From: Clostridia bacterium
GTDB taxonomy: Bacteria > Bacillota > Clostridia > Oscillospirales > SIG627
Reading direction: 5' to 3'
Assembly: GCA_017517325.1 (NCBI GenBank)
Contig: JAFWZW010000023.1
Location: 124,001-188,000 of the forward strand
DNA length: 64,000 nt
In this document: piece after piece, positions 40,731 through 49,353 of the stretch
How positions within the stretch are numbered: the first letter of the stretch is position 1
Layout of the letters: each line of letters starts with the position of its first letter
Notes under the pieces: model-generated
The model's database searches: none
What the model was told of the DNA's origin: nothing
The model's input: only the letters and a program-made list of their open reading frames with translations
Made by a program: the position numbers and the translations under genes

Positions 40731-42233
40731 TTATTTCCAAAACTCGGGGATCTTTTTGGTTGTGGTGATCACGATCTCGGGCAGCTCCAGAATCTCGGTG
40801 TCTTCCTCTTGAACGAAGGTATTTTCAGGCCCTCTGGTAATGGTGATCTTAGTGGTAAGGGAAGTGACGGGGGGCTTTGCATCCACCATCCCCTCAGGCA
40901 TAAAGTTGCCCGTGACCTTCACCAGAAGAAAAGAACCTTCTTCGTAGTGCACGGTGCTGATCCCATCTGAAAAATCGTCAATTTCATCAAAGGCGCAGGG
41001 GAGGATCTCTTTTCCCGTCATATCGATCAGCCCGGCCTTGCCGTCCTTATTTCTGACTACCGCCAGCCCCTCGCGGAACGCGTGGGCTTCTGTATAAATG
41101 GGGGAGGTGATCCAGGCACCCATCGCTGAATAATAGCCGAAGGTCTCACCGTTGGTCAGAACGAATACACCGTTGTAGTAGGAATAAGGGATATAGCCCT
41201 CGGGAAAGGTGTATTCATCTCCTGCGGTGTTGATGACCCCTTCACGGGCGCCGGTAAGGCTACCTGTTTCGTCGTAGGTGGCGAAGGCAACGCGCAAAAG
41301 CCCGTGGTCAAAGTAGTGAAAGCCCAAGGCTTCCTCGCCTTTTTTATCGGGCAGAACCAGGGTCTGATGGGTGAAGACCTCTTCTCCCTTGGAGCCGCGT
41401 ATGGTGACTCTGCCTTCCGCATTCGCCATGACCGCAAAGCCTTCGGAATACTCAAAGGCCGCTTGGTATTGAGGCTCAACGGTAAAGGTTCTGGTCCTCC
41501 AGCCCTCCTTATAAGAGCCGGTGTAGCCGAAAAGCCCTTGAGAAAAGGTAAGATGTCTGCCTTCCTCTCCCGCACCGTAGGTAGCGGGCAAATAAAGGGA
41601 AGAGCCGTGCGGCACCTGCGCAGGATCAAAGCCGATGGGGGAGAAAGCGAGGCTTTCTCCATCCAGTACGAAGTATTCGCCCGTCTCTTTGTGCAGAAAA
41701 ACTGGAAGGCCGCTTTCACTTAAATAAGAGGTAATAGCGTAAGCCTCGCTTCCCGCAACCGGCGCAAGATCGCCACCGCGGTATAGCTTGCCTGCAGGGG
41801 AGATCAAGTACCCCCTTGCAGAGGTATAGCTTTGCTTCGGAAGCCTTGTTTTTACAATAGAGTTTGCGGCAAGGCTAAAATCACCTGCGGTGATCATAGA
41901 GGCCCCGTTTTCCAAAAAGCTGAAATCGTAAAGTGCTTCTATCTGCTCACGGGCAAAGCTGTTCCAATCCACCACGATCTCTTCTTCCGTGAGGGTTACG
42001 GTTTCCTCCTTGGATTCAAAGGGGTCGGAATACGTTTCCTCTTCCGTAACGGGCGGGCGGCGATCCTTGCGCTTCAAAAAGGGAAGCTCCAGAAAGCCCG
42101 CATCCCATAAGATCAGAACAGCACCCAAGGAAAGAAACAGAAAGGCAACCAGCAGACGGGAAAACAGAGAACGCATCCTTCCCTGAACGGCGCTTTGTAT
42201 TTTGTTTTCGTTTTGTTTCTCGTTTCGATTCAT
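40731..42233 (-). CDS. Membrane-anchored WG-repeat protein
   Basis: 500 aa. A basic N terminus and one membrane helix (LLVAFLFLSLGAVLILWDAG, about 24-44) are followed by an acidic Glu/Thr-rich linker and a large extracellular part. The latter has WG-type beta-propeller-like repeats, seen as GYYSAMGAWITSPIYTEA, KAGLIDMTGKEILPC and EGRVTIRGSKGEEVF. WG repeats mediate protein or wall contacts. The C-terminal 60 residues are charged and unassigned. No recognisable catalytic motif. Upstream neighbour is spoIIR, but a separate promoter drives it. Confidence 0.78.
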   Translation of the reverse strand: MNRNEKQNENKIQSAVQGRMRSLFSRLLVAFLFLSLGAVLILWDAGFLELPFLKRKDRRPPVTEEETYSDPFESKEETVTLTEEEIVVDWNSFAREQIEALYDFSFLENGASMITAGDFSLAANSIVKTRLPKQSYTSARGYLISPAGKLYRGGDLAPVAGSEAYAITSYLSESGLPVFLHKETGEYFVLDGESLAFSPIGFDPAQVPHGSSLYLPATYGAGEEGRHLTFSQGLFGYTGSYKEGWRTRTFTVEPQYQAAFEYSEGFAVMANAEGRVTIRGSKGEEVFTHQTLVLPDKKGEEALGFHYFDHGLLRVAFATYDETGSLTGAREGVINTAGDEYTFPEGYIPYSYYNGVFVLTNGETFGYYSAMGAWITSPIYTEAHAFREGLAVVRNKDGKAGLIDMTGKEILPCAFDEIDDFSDGISTVHYEEGSFLLVKVTGNFMPEGMVDAKPPVTSLTTKITITRGPENTFVQEEDTEILELPEIVITTTKKIPEFWK

Positions 42234-42262
42234 CGTTTCCGCCTAATTCATTTCTTTTTACC

Positions 42263-42291
42263 AGTATACCATTTCAGCGGAGAATTGAAAA
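42263..42291 (-). promoter_or_regulatory. Promoter of the WG-repeat gene
   Basis: Minus strand TTTTCA (42291-42286) and TATACT (42268-42263), spacer 17. Confidence 0.6.
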
Positions 42292-42298
42292 GCCCTTT

Positions 42299-42916
42299 TT
42301 AAAAAATACCCTTTAATTTTGTTTTTGCCTCTTGCCATAACTCCAAGATCTTAAAACGAACCCGATAGCTTTCCCCGTCGCGGGTGATAAGCCTTACGTT
42401 TTCACCCTCCATCCCCGCATCCAGCAAGGCGTCTTCTGCACCGATGGCGCTGTTTAAGCACATTGGGGGGAATAAAACGCACCACCAGTTTTGTCCCGTG
42501 GCATCACCGATGCGGATCTGCAGAGAAAGGTATTCACCTGCCGGGAGCGCAAGGGCTTCGTATTCTCTGGTGGGGTAGACCTCGTTTTCTAAAATTGCGG
42601 TAACGGGGAGGCTCTCCCCTGCCTTTTCCACGATCTCTGCCGCCAAGATCTCAATTTCCTTCAGGTGAGAGCCGATCTGGACCTCTGCCTCTTTTTTGCT
42701 TGTTACCTCCGAAAAATTCTCCTTTGCGTATGCCACGATCCCGTCTCGAACTGCAAGCTTTACTGCTTGATCCCGCGGTGAATCGGAATTTGCTACCACG
42801 TGAATGCGGATCACCGAGGAATAGAGATTCTCCGCTGATGCGATGGGTTGGATGGCAAAGAGGATCATAAAGGCGATCCCCCAAAAAATCAATGCTTTGT
42901 ACCATTCTTTTTTCAT
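42299..42916 (-). CDS. spoIIR: Stage II sporulation protein R
   Basis: 205 aa from ATG 42916, eight bases after GGAGG. Signal or anchor helix (ALIFWGIAFMILFAIQ), then the SpoIIR core IRIHVVANSDSPRDQAVKLAVRD, and FPPMCLN near the conserved WWCVLFPP block. In sporulating Bacillota it is secreted from the forespore and triggers SpoIIGA to process pro-sigma-E. Its presence supports a sporulating lineage. It lies after the ispE terminator. Confidence 0.92.
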   Translation of the reverse strand: MKKEWYKALIFWGIAFMILFAIQPIASAENLYSSVIRIHVVANSDSPRDQAVKLAVRDGIVAYAKENFSEVTSKKEAEVQIGSHLKEIEILAAEIVEKAGESLPVTAILENEVYPTREYEALALPAGEYLSLQIRIGDATGQNWWCVLFPPMCLNSAIGAEDALLDAGMEGENVRLITRDGESYRVRFKILELWQEAKTKLKGIF

Positions 42917-42931
42917 AGTATGTACCTCCAA

Positions 42932-42967
42932 AAAATAAGCTTCGCAGTTTGTTCTGCGAAGCTATTT
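42932..42967 (-). terminator. Terminator after the DUF512-der-plsY-DUF362-ispE operon
   Basis: AGCTTCGCAG and CTGCGAAGCT around TTTGTT, with T-rich tail on the minus strand. Confidence 0.85.
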
Positions 42968-42989
42968 TGGCAGTATTTTCGGTTTTTAA

Positions 42990-43844
42990 TCAGAGAAGTG
43001 TGCAAAAATGTGCTTCCCTGCAGCTTTGCTTGAGAGCGGCTTCGGCGGCACGTGCCTTTTCTTCCCATAAGAAAAGGCCGAATACGGCGCTTCCCGATCC
43101 TGTCATCATCGCGCAGTCTGCACCGTTTGAAAGGAGCGCCTCCTTCAGATCCATAATTTGGGGGCGCAGGGTCAAGGCGGGCAGTTCCAAATCGTTTTCC
43201 ATCATAGAAAAGAGAGCGGCATGGTCCCCCTTTGATAGCACGTTTCGGATCACGTCAAGGCCTGCACGGGCTTTTTTGTTTTGGGGCAAAGAGTCGTAAA
43301 GAGAATAGATCTTGGGAGTGGAAAGACCGTCACAATTCTTGGCAACCACGCAAAATATCCTGTCTTTTCCTCGAAATGAAAGGGGTGTAAGCACTTCGCC
43401 GATCCCTTGGCAGAATGCGGTGCCACCCTCCAAAAAGAAAGGAACGTCAGCTCCGCAGCGCAGTGCGATCTCCGCAAGGGAAACTTTAGCGGGGTAAAGG
43501 GCGTGCATCCCTTTCAGTACCGCCGCGGCATCGGCAGAGCCACCGCCCATTCCGGCACCGTCAGGAATCCGTTTTTGCAGAGAAATACGGATCCCGCCTT
43601 CGACTCCGCTTTTTTCAAGGTAGCCCTTTGCCGCCTTGTAGCAGATATTCTTTTCATCCGTGGGGATCCCGTCCTGATCACAATCAATGAGGATCCCTTG
43701 GGGGATCTTTTTCAATGTCACGGTATCCGCAAGGGAGATCTCCTGCATCAGCGTTTCCAGGGTGTGGTAACCGTCGTCACGGATCCCCGTAATACCTAAG
43801 GTCAGGTTGATTTTTGCATAGGCGGAAAGGGTAAGGGCTTCCAT
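42990..43844 (-). CDS. ispE: 4-diphosphocytidyl-2-C-methyl-D-erythritol kinase
   Basis: 284 aa GHMP kinase of the non-mevalonate isoprenoid pathway. N-terminal AYAKINLTLGI, the ATP loop PDGAGMGGGSADAAAVL, and the C-terminal GSGSAVFGLF block are clear. It phosphorylates CDP-methylerythritol. It lies 13 bases after the DUF362-ferredoxin gene, last in an operon with lipid and ribosome genes. Confidence 0.95.
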   Translation of the reverse strand: MEALTLSAYAKINLTLGITGIRDDGYHTLETLMQEISLADTVTLKKIPQGILIDCDQDGIPTDEKNICYKAAKGYLEKSGVEGGIRISLQKRIPDGAGMGGGSADAAAVLKGMHALYPAKVSLAEIALRCGADVPFFLEGGTAFCQGIGEVLTPLSFRGKDRIFCVVAKNCDGLSTPKIYSLYDSLPQNKKARAGLDVIRNVLSKGDHAALFSMMENDLELPALTLRPQIMDLKEALLSNGADCAMMTGSGSAVFGLFLWEEKARAAEAALKQSCREAHFCTLL

Positions 43845-43857
43845 AGCGTCTCCGTTT

Positions 43858-44985
43858 TTACATAAATTTCAGGAACCAATGGCTGTGTGTCAAAACTGCC
43901 TTTTTGGGGCACATTTCCTGACAGCACCAACAGCGGATGCAATTATTTCTGTGGATCACAGCCTTGTGTTTTTCAATGGTAATGGTCTTTTGGGGGCAAA
44001 GCCGTGCGCATTCTCCGCAGCCGATGCAGCTTTCTTTGTGGATCTTAGGCTTGGGTGAGAGAAAGGCGGCTAAGCGCCCACCGAACAGATCGGGAAAATC
44101 CCGAAGAATATTTCTCTTTTGGCTATCGGGCAAAAGGAATGGGGTAGGGCGGCAGGCTTGGGGATCATCGCCTACTACCTGCACCTCACCGTCAAAGAAA
44201 CCCGCTTTTTTTGCGTGCTCCAAAATGGGGGAGAGGGCAGGATCGATTCCCATAAACTCACAAGAGAGCTGATCCACTCCATAGGTATCGGTACCGCCGA
44301 TCAGCGCTCCCGCAAATTTTGGGATCCCGCCTGAGGGGCCGTCCTTTTCCATACCCCAGATGCCGTCCACAATGGAAAGTGTGGGCACGATCACCTGATT
44401 GATATCGCAAATGAGCCCTGCAAAATCCGAAACGTGGGGGAAGGCGGCGTGGTATTCCACCTTTTTCAGTCCCGGGATCGTGCCGTACAGATTCTTGGCG
44501 GCACCGGTCACGGTGGTCAAAGAATGGGTCTTTAGCTTGGCAAGATTAATGAAAACCTCTGCTTCGGGGAAAACGTTTAGAATATCGACCTCTTTTGCGC
44601 TTTGGGGCTTGGGAACGGAAAGGGTCACGGGCTCCATCTTCATATGAATGGGAATGCCGTAACGGTCGCAAACCTCGCGGATCCCCGTTTCCCGATAAAC
44701 CCCTGCCAAAAGCAGCTCCGTGTTGGGTCCGCCGGGGCATTCCGCAACGGTAATATCCTTGGTGTGGGGAAGAAGACACAGAAGCACCGCCTCCAAAAGG
44801 GCGGGGTGGGTGGTGGCACAACCGTCAGGCTTCTTTTTTACCACCAAATTGGGCTTGATCACAACGCGCTTTCCCTTGGCAAACAGGGCCTCGTAGCCAC
44901 CGTGATCCAGAATGATCCGCTCCACCACGTCTTTTAAAAGGGCAGCATCGTACCGATCTGCCCTATAAAATGAAACGCGGCTCAT
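43858..44985 (-). CDS. DUF362 domain protein with two C-terminal 4Fe-4S clusters
   Basis: 375 aa. The first 290 residues are the DUF362 domain (VVIKPNLVVKKKPDGCATTHP, AKLKTHSLTTVTGAAKNLYG). The C terminus is a bacterial ferredoxin with CIGCGECARLCP and CIRCWCCQEMCP; the second has an extra Cys and a Trp in the middle. Cytoplasmic redox protein of unknown reaction. It overlaps plsY by ATGA and precedes ispE, so a link to membrane lipid or isoprenoid iron-sulfur steps is possible; IspG and IspH are both iron-sulfur enzymes needing electrons. Inference only. Confidence 0.88.
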   Translation of the reverse strand: MSRVSFYRADRYDAALLKDVVERIILDHGGYEALFAKGKRVVIKPNLVVKKKPDGCATTHPALLEAVLLCLLPHTKDITVAECPGGPNTELLLAGVYRETGIREVCDRYGIPIHMKMEPVTLSVPKPQSAKEVDILNVFPEAEVFINLAKLKTHSLTTVTGAAKNLYGTIPGLKKVEYHAAFPHVSDFAGLICDINQVIVPTLSIVDGIWGMEKDGPSGGIPKFAGALIGGTDTYGVDQLSCEFMGIDPALSPILEHAKKAGFFDGEVQVVGDDPQACRPTPFLLPDSQKRNILRDFPDLFGGRLAAFLSPKPKIHKESCIGCGECARLCPQKTITIEKHKAVIHRNNCIRCWCCQEMCPKKAVLTHSHWFLKFM

Positions 44986-45707
44986 TTCTTTGCCTTTTTT
45001 TCTTTATTATCACCGTCTTTATGGATGGTGAACTTCTTTTCTTCCTTACGCATCAGCCTTTGAATGTTCTCCTTGTGCATGGCGATTACGAAGAAGGAGA
45101 TCATAAGGGAAAAGAAAATATAAGCAAGGTTTGCAGAACGAACGTTAAATGCGTATACCACCAAAGGGTAGAAGAATGCGGCGGTAATGCTGGAAGCGGA
45201 AATGATCTGGGTTGCGGCAAACATCAGGGCAAAGATCAAAGCCACCGCAAGGAAGATCAGGGGGTCAATGAGCAAAATGGTAATGGCGCTGACGATCACA
45301 CCCTTGCCCCCCTTGAATTTGTAATACAAGGGGAATACGTGCCCTAAAAGGCAGAAGAAGCCCGCAATGTACTGACCGGGGCCACCCAGCACCAAAAAGC
45401 CAATCACCACAGAGATCAGCGCCTTTGCCACGTCACCTGCCAGGGTCAAAAAACCTGCCTTCTTGCCGAAGGTGCGGAACATATTGGTCATACCTGCATT
45501 GCCGGAGCCGTAGCCGCGAATGTCGTAGCCGTAGAGCTTGGTGGAAAAGAGAATGGCAGAGTTGATACTGCCTAAAAGGTAAGCGGTGACGGCGCAGAAT
45601 AAAAATGCACCGATGAGGATGGCGAAAAATGCGGCGCCCTGCGTTCCGTCAAGGAGCAAAGCCGAAAGGCCCCATTCCACCATACCGTCAGAAAAGAAAT
45701 ATCTCAT
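44982..45707 (-). CDS. plsY: Acyl-phosphate:glycerol-3-phosphate acyltransferase PlsY
   Basis: 241-aa multipass membrane enzyme that makes lysophosphatidic acid from acyl-phosphate. The family motifs LLGSINSA, GSGNAGMTNMFR and KFKGGKGV are present. An N-terminal extension of about 35 residues and a charged C-terminal tail (KKFTIHKDGDNKEKKAKK) make it longer than the usual 200. ATGA overlaps join it to der upstream and the DUF362 gene downstream. Confidence 0.95.
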   Translation of the reverse strand: MRYFFSDGMVEWGLSALLLDGTQGAAFFAILIGAFLFCAVTAYLLGSINSAILFSTKLYGYDIRGYGSGNAGMTNMFRTFGKKAGFLTLAGDVAKALISVVIGFLVLGGPGQYIAGFFCLLGHVFPLYYKFKGGKGVIVSAITILLIDPLIFLAVALIFALMFAATQIISASSITAAFFYPLVVYAFNVRSANLAYIFFSLMISFFVIAMHKENIQRLMRKEEKKFTIHKDGDNKEKKAKK

Positions 45708-47032
45708 TCTTCTTTCGTCCTTTCTCTGATCACGAATTGGATGGGTGTTCCGCGGAACCCGAAGGTCTCGCGCAAGCAGTTCTCCAGATAACGCTGATAG
45801 GTGAAATGGAACAGCTTTTCGCTGTTGCAGAAGATCACGAACTTAGGCGGCTTTACACTTACCTGGGTCATATAAAAGATCTTTAAATGTCTGCCCTTGT
45901 CGCTGGGGGGCTGAACGCGGGTCGTGGCATCGTTGAGCATATCGTTGAGCATACCGGTGGAAATGCGGGTGGAAGCCTGCATATGCACGTAATTGATGTG
46001 CTCAAACAGCTTATCAATGCGAAGTCCGGTCTTGGCAGAAATGAAAAGCACCGGTGCGTACTGCATAAAGGGGAGAATATCAAAAACCTTCTTGGTAGCC
46101 TGCTTGACTGAATCGTTATCCTTTTCGGGCAGGTCCCATTTGTTCATACAGATCACGCAAGCCTTGCCCGCTTCGTGGGCGAGACCTGCAATGGTGGCAT
46201 CCTGACTGGTAATGCCCTCAAAGGCGTCTACCATAATGACGCAAACGTCACTGCGTTCCACCGCAAGCTTGGCGCGTAGAACGCTGTATTTTTCAATGCG
46301 ATCGTCGATCTTGGAGGCGCGGCGGATCCCTGCGGTGTCAATGAAGTTAAAGGTGCCGTGCTCATTGACCACGCGGGTGTCAATGGCATCGCGGGTGGTA
46401 CCCGCAACGGGGGAAACGATCACGCGCTTTTCACCCAGCACCGCGTTGATCAGACTGCTCTTTCCGGAATTGGGCTTGCCGATCACCGCAACGTTGATGA
46501 TCTCTTCCTCTTCCTCATCGGTCTCCCGGGGACCCAAAAGGCGTACTACCTCTTCCAGAATATCGCCGCTTCCCGTTCCGTGGATGGAGGAGAGGGCAAA
46601 GGGACCGTTTTCGATCCCCAGTTCGTAAAATTCGTAAAATTCAGGGGGTAGTGCACCAATGGAATCCACCTTGTTGACCGCCAGGATCACGGGCTTTTTG
46701 CTTCGCTTTAAAAGGGTAGCGATCTCGCGGTCGGCGGCGGTAACGCCCGAGCGGATCTCCGTCATGAAAATGATCACGTCCGCGGCTTCCATAGCAAGGT
46801 ATGCCTGCTCTTCAATGTGGTTTAAGATCTCATCGTTGGAGCCGGGCTCGATTCCTCCGGTATCAATGAGCATCATCTTTCTGCCGCACCATTCGGTTTC
46901 AAAGTATATTCGGTCGCGGGTCACGCCGGGAACGTCGTCCACAATGGAGATCCGCTGGCCTGAGAGCTTGTTGAAAAAGGTGCTCTTTCCTACGTTGGGT
47001 CTTCCAACGATGGCAATTACGGGTTTTGACAA
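45704..47032 (-). CDS. der: Ribosome-assembly GTPase Der/EngA (TTG start)
   Basis: 442 aa with two tandem GTPase domains (GRPNVGKSTFF and DTGGIEPG; GKPNSGKSSLI and DTAGIRR; NKxD in each) and a C-terminal KH-like domain. Needed for 50S maturation. The start is TTG 47032, ten bases after GGGAG, and the start region overlaps the DUF512 gene by 16 bases; no better ATG exists upstream. Confidence 0.96.
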   Translation of the reverse strand: MSKPVIAIVGRPNVGKSTFFNKLSGQRISIVDDVPGVTRDRIYFETEWCGRKMMLIDTGGIEPGSNDEILNHIEEQAYLAMEAADVIIFMTEIRSGVTAADREIATLLKRSKKPVILAVNKVDSIGALPPEFYEFYELGIENGPFALSSIHGTGSGDILEEVVRLLGPRETDEEEEEIINVAVIGKPNSGKSSLINAVLGEKRVIVSPVAGTTRDAIDTRVVNEHGTFNFIDTAGIRRASKIDDRIEKYSVLRAKLAVERSDVCVIMVDAFEGITSQDATIAGLAHEAGKACVICMNKWDLPEKDNDSVKQATKKVFDILPFMQYAPVLFISAKTGLRIDKLFEHINYVHMQASTRISTGMLNDMLNDATTRVQPPSDKGRHLKIFYMTQVSVKPPKFVIFCNSEKLFHFTYQRYLENCLRETFGFRGTPIQFVIRERTKEE

Positions 47033-48363
47033 GGTGTATTATCTCCCTTCAATAAGGCTTCGATCTGATCCAAAATACAGATCCCGTTTTCCACGGGGTA
47101 AACGGGGCAGCCGAGGCCGCGCTCCAGCTCCTCTAAAGTCAGATCGTCTAAAAATCGGTCCCGTTCGTGGCGAAGGGATACCGCCGGGATCAAAAGGATC
47201 TCCGGTTTTTCTTCTTTCATTGTTTCAAGCAGATCACAACCGCAGATCAGCCCCGCAACGGTTACGGTCTCGCCGAAAAAGCGGTTGGGAGCGGCAACCA
47301 CCTTTAAATTTAAAAAGGGAAGCTTTTCCGTGATCTTTTCTGCAATTTCCTTTATAAGGCCCTCTGCCGCAACGCCGGTTGCAAGAGTAACGGAAAGAGG
47401 TGTTTTGGGAAGGCTTTTCCATTCGCCCTCCTCCCAGCGCCAATTCAACTCATCCAGAATCTCTTCCCGAGAACTGCGCAGAAGTCCCACACCGTTATCC
47501 AGTTGGGGGTAACCGTCGTAGGCCTCTTCAGGGGGCAGGGGCATCTCTGCCGCGAGGTAGAATTCGTCTGCGGCGTAAACCAGGCGAAGGTCGTATTTTT
47601 CCATAAACTCACGGGCAAAGCGCTCTACGATGGCAATGACGCTTTGTGCCGATTCTTTTTGGTAAGGGGGGATCACGGAAAGCCCGTCACGGTGACGGGT
47701 CAGGCCTGCGGGCACCACGGCAATGCTCTGCAGAGCAGGGTAAAGACCCTCCAGCTCCCGTATGGTGCGCTCCAATTCCGCTCCGTCGTTAATGCCGTGG
47801 CAGGAAACGATCTGGCAATTGATGTCAATGCCGCCGTCTTTTAAGATCCGGAGCTGATCCATAATATTCGCCGCTTTGGGATTTCCAAGCATTTTCACAC
47901 GCAGGGCGGGGTTTGTGGTATGAACGGAAACGTTTACCGGTGACATGCGCATGGTAACGATCCGTTCCAGATCTTCCTGCGTAACGTTGGTAAGGGTAAC
48001 GTAATTTCCCATAAGAAAAGAGAGGCGTGTGTCGTCATCCTTAAAGTAGATCGTTTCCCGCATTCCCTTGGGGTTCTGGTCAATAAAGCAGAAAATGCAC
48101 TTGTTGGAGCATCGCTTTTTTCGATCCATCAAAAAGGTTTCAAATTCCAAACCGATGTCGTCGTAGCGGCCCTTTTTCAAGGAAACGTCAAATTCCTTGC
48201 CGTTACGCAAAACGGTCAAAGTAATGCTGGATTCCGTGAGAAAAAAGCGGTAGTCCAGAACGTCACGGATGGGGTGGGAATCAATTGCCACAAGGGTGTC
48301 GCCCCCAAGGATCCCGGCTCGCTCTGCTACCGAGCCCTTTTCAACCGATTCAATGACAACCAT
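47017..48363 (-). CDS. DUF512 protein: PDZ plus radical SAM-like domain
   Basis: 448 aa. The N-terminal PDZ-like segment (VEKGSVAERAGILGGDTLVAID) is followed by CSNKCIFCFIDQ, the CxxxCxxC cluster of radical SAM enzymes with an F before the last Cys. The DUF512 core has VSVHTTNPALRVKML and a CHGINDG motif; the C terminus reads GCPVYPVENGICILDQ. The reaction is unknown. In Clostridia it often lies beside der, as here (16-base overlap), which suggests a role linked to ribosome assembly or tRNA. First gene of the operon. Confidence 0.9.
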   Translation of the reverse strand: MVVIESVEKGSVAERAGILGGDTLVAIDSHPIRDVLDYRFFLTESSITLTVLRNGKEFDVSLKKGRYDDIGLEFETFLMDRKKRCSNKCIFCFIDQNPKGMRETIYFKDDDTRLSFLMGNYVTLTNVTQEDLERIVTMRMSPVNVSVHTTNPALRVKMLGNPKAANIMDQLRILKDGGIDINCQIVSCHGINDGAELERTIRELEGLYPALQSIAVVPAGLTRHRDGLSVIPPYQKESAQSVIAIVERFAREFMEKYDLRLVYAADEFYLAAEMPLPPEEAYDGYPQLDNGVGLLRSSREEILDELNWRWEEGEWKSLPKTPLSVTLATGVAAEGLIKEIAEKITEKLPFLNLKVVAAPNRFFGETVTVAGLICGCDLLETMKEEKPEILLIPAVSLRHERDRFLDDLTLEELERGLGCPVYPVENGICILDQIEALLKGDNTPCQNP

Positions 48364-48397
48364 ATCTGTGCCTCCTTTCCTGGATTTTGCCTAAAAA

Positions 48398-48456
48398 AGA
48401 AAAAAAGATATAACTTGGGCACCAAAGCCTTTCGGCTATGCCAAAGGTATATCTTT
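48398..48456 (-). terminator. Large terminator hairpin after yceD-rpmF
   Basis: Minus strand: outer arms AAAGATATA / TATATCTTT and an inner arm built from CTTTGGCATAGCC and GGCTTTGGTGCCCAAG around GAAA, then T7. A second perfect hairpin (GTCTCCGCTG arms, 48472-48495) stands between it and the rpmF stop. Confidence 0.75.
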
Positions 48457-48517
48457 ACGTGCCGTTATAGAGTCTCCGCTGTAAACAGCGGAGACCGGGA
48501 AACGAGCATGGAGCAAA

Positions 48518-48700
48518 TTAGTCCTTCACTACGATGACTTCTTTGCCGTCCTTCTGTCCGCATTCGGAGCAAACTCTGTTATGGAGATTGTATGCACCGC
48601 AGTTGGGACACTTCTGCAAAGCGGGCTGGTTCAGTTTCCATACGCTGGAACGTCTGGAATTCTTTCTAGCCTTGGATGTTTTTCTCTTCGGTACTGCCAT
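48518..48700 (-). CDS. rpmF: 50S ribosomal protein L32
   Basis: 60 aa. MAVPKRKTSKARK start and the zinc-binding CPNCG...CSECG, the four-Cys form (some bacteria carry a Cys-free copy for zinc limitation). It lies 41 bases after the yceD-like gene, the conserved yceD-rpmF pair. Confidence 0.97.
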   Translation of the reverse strand: MAVPKRKTSKARKNSRRSSVWKLNQPALQKCPNCGAYNLHNRVCSECGQKDGKEVIVVKD

Positions 48701-48741
48701 TTCGCACCTCCCAATTTTTCTATACCGTTACCGGTTATGTT

Positions 48742-49251
48742 TTAGTCTTTGAAAAAGTCCGCCAGACCTGCAAGTCGGGGATCAATTTCCCTGCGGTCGC
48801 AGGCACAATCACCGGTGTTCAGATCCTTGCCGCATTTGGGGCAAAGGCCCTTGCAATCCTCGCGGCACAAAAGCCGCATAGGCAGCGAGGTAAACACCGT
48901 CTCTTGAGCCAGAGACGCTAAGTCGATCTTTTTACCTTCGGCGATGATCACGTCCTCATCGGATTCGGCTTCTTCGTTTTCCACGGGAAGATCAAGTTCC
49001 AGAGAAAAGCCTTGGGTGACCGGAGCAAGGCAACGACCGCAGGCGGCGGAATACAAGCCCGTGATCGTGCCGGATAGTCTGATAAATCCGGAAAGGTCAA
49101 CGACGCGCCCGGAAAAGCGAAGGGATGATACCGTAATCTGATTTTCTTCAAAGGGGAAGGGAAGCCCTTCCAGATCAAAGACAAGCTCGTCGGTCTCGCC
49201 GGCAAGAAGCTTTGAAATATCAAGAAAATGGTTTTCGGTTTGGTTGATCAT
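48742..49251 (-). CDS. yceD: YceD/DUF177 family protein
   Basis: 169 aa from ATG 49251; the longer frame would start with TTG inside the ribosome site. CGRCL in the middle and CPKCGKDLNTGDCAC towards the C terminus are typical DUF177 cysteine pairs. Co-transcribed with rpmF as in most bacteria; in E. coli the protein is implicated in 23S rRNA accumulation. Consensus promoter upstream. Confidence 0.92.
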   Translation of the reverse strand: MINQTENHFLDISKLLAGETDELVFDLEGLPFPFEENQITVSSLRFSGRVVDLSGFIRLSGTITGLYSAACGRCLAPVTQGFSLELDLPVENEEAESDEDVIIAEGKKIDLASLAQETVFTSLPMRLLCREDCKGLCPKCGKDLNTGDCACDRREIDPRLAGLADFFKD

Positions 49252-49283
49252 ATTACTTTTCCTCAAGGTATCGACAGTATTTT

Positions 49284-49312
49284 ATTATAACTACAAAGGC
49301 ATTTTTTGTCAA
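49284..49312 (-). promoter_or_regulatory. Consensus promoter of yceD-rpmF
   Basis: Minus strand TTGACA (49312-49307) and TATAAT (49289-49284), spacer 17. Confidence 0.92.
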
Positions 49313-49353
49313 TGCCTTTCTTGAAAATTTGAAAATCTTTTTTGTTAATTTTT

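Noticed and set aside
48472-48495. Second terminator after rpmF
   Set aside because: The perfect GTCTCCGCTG hairpin has no T run; it is noted within the main terminator entry instead.
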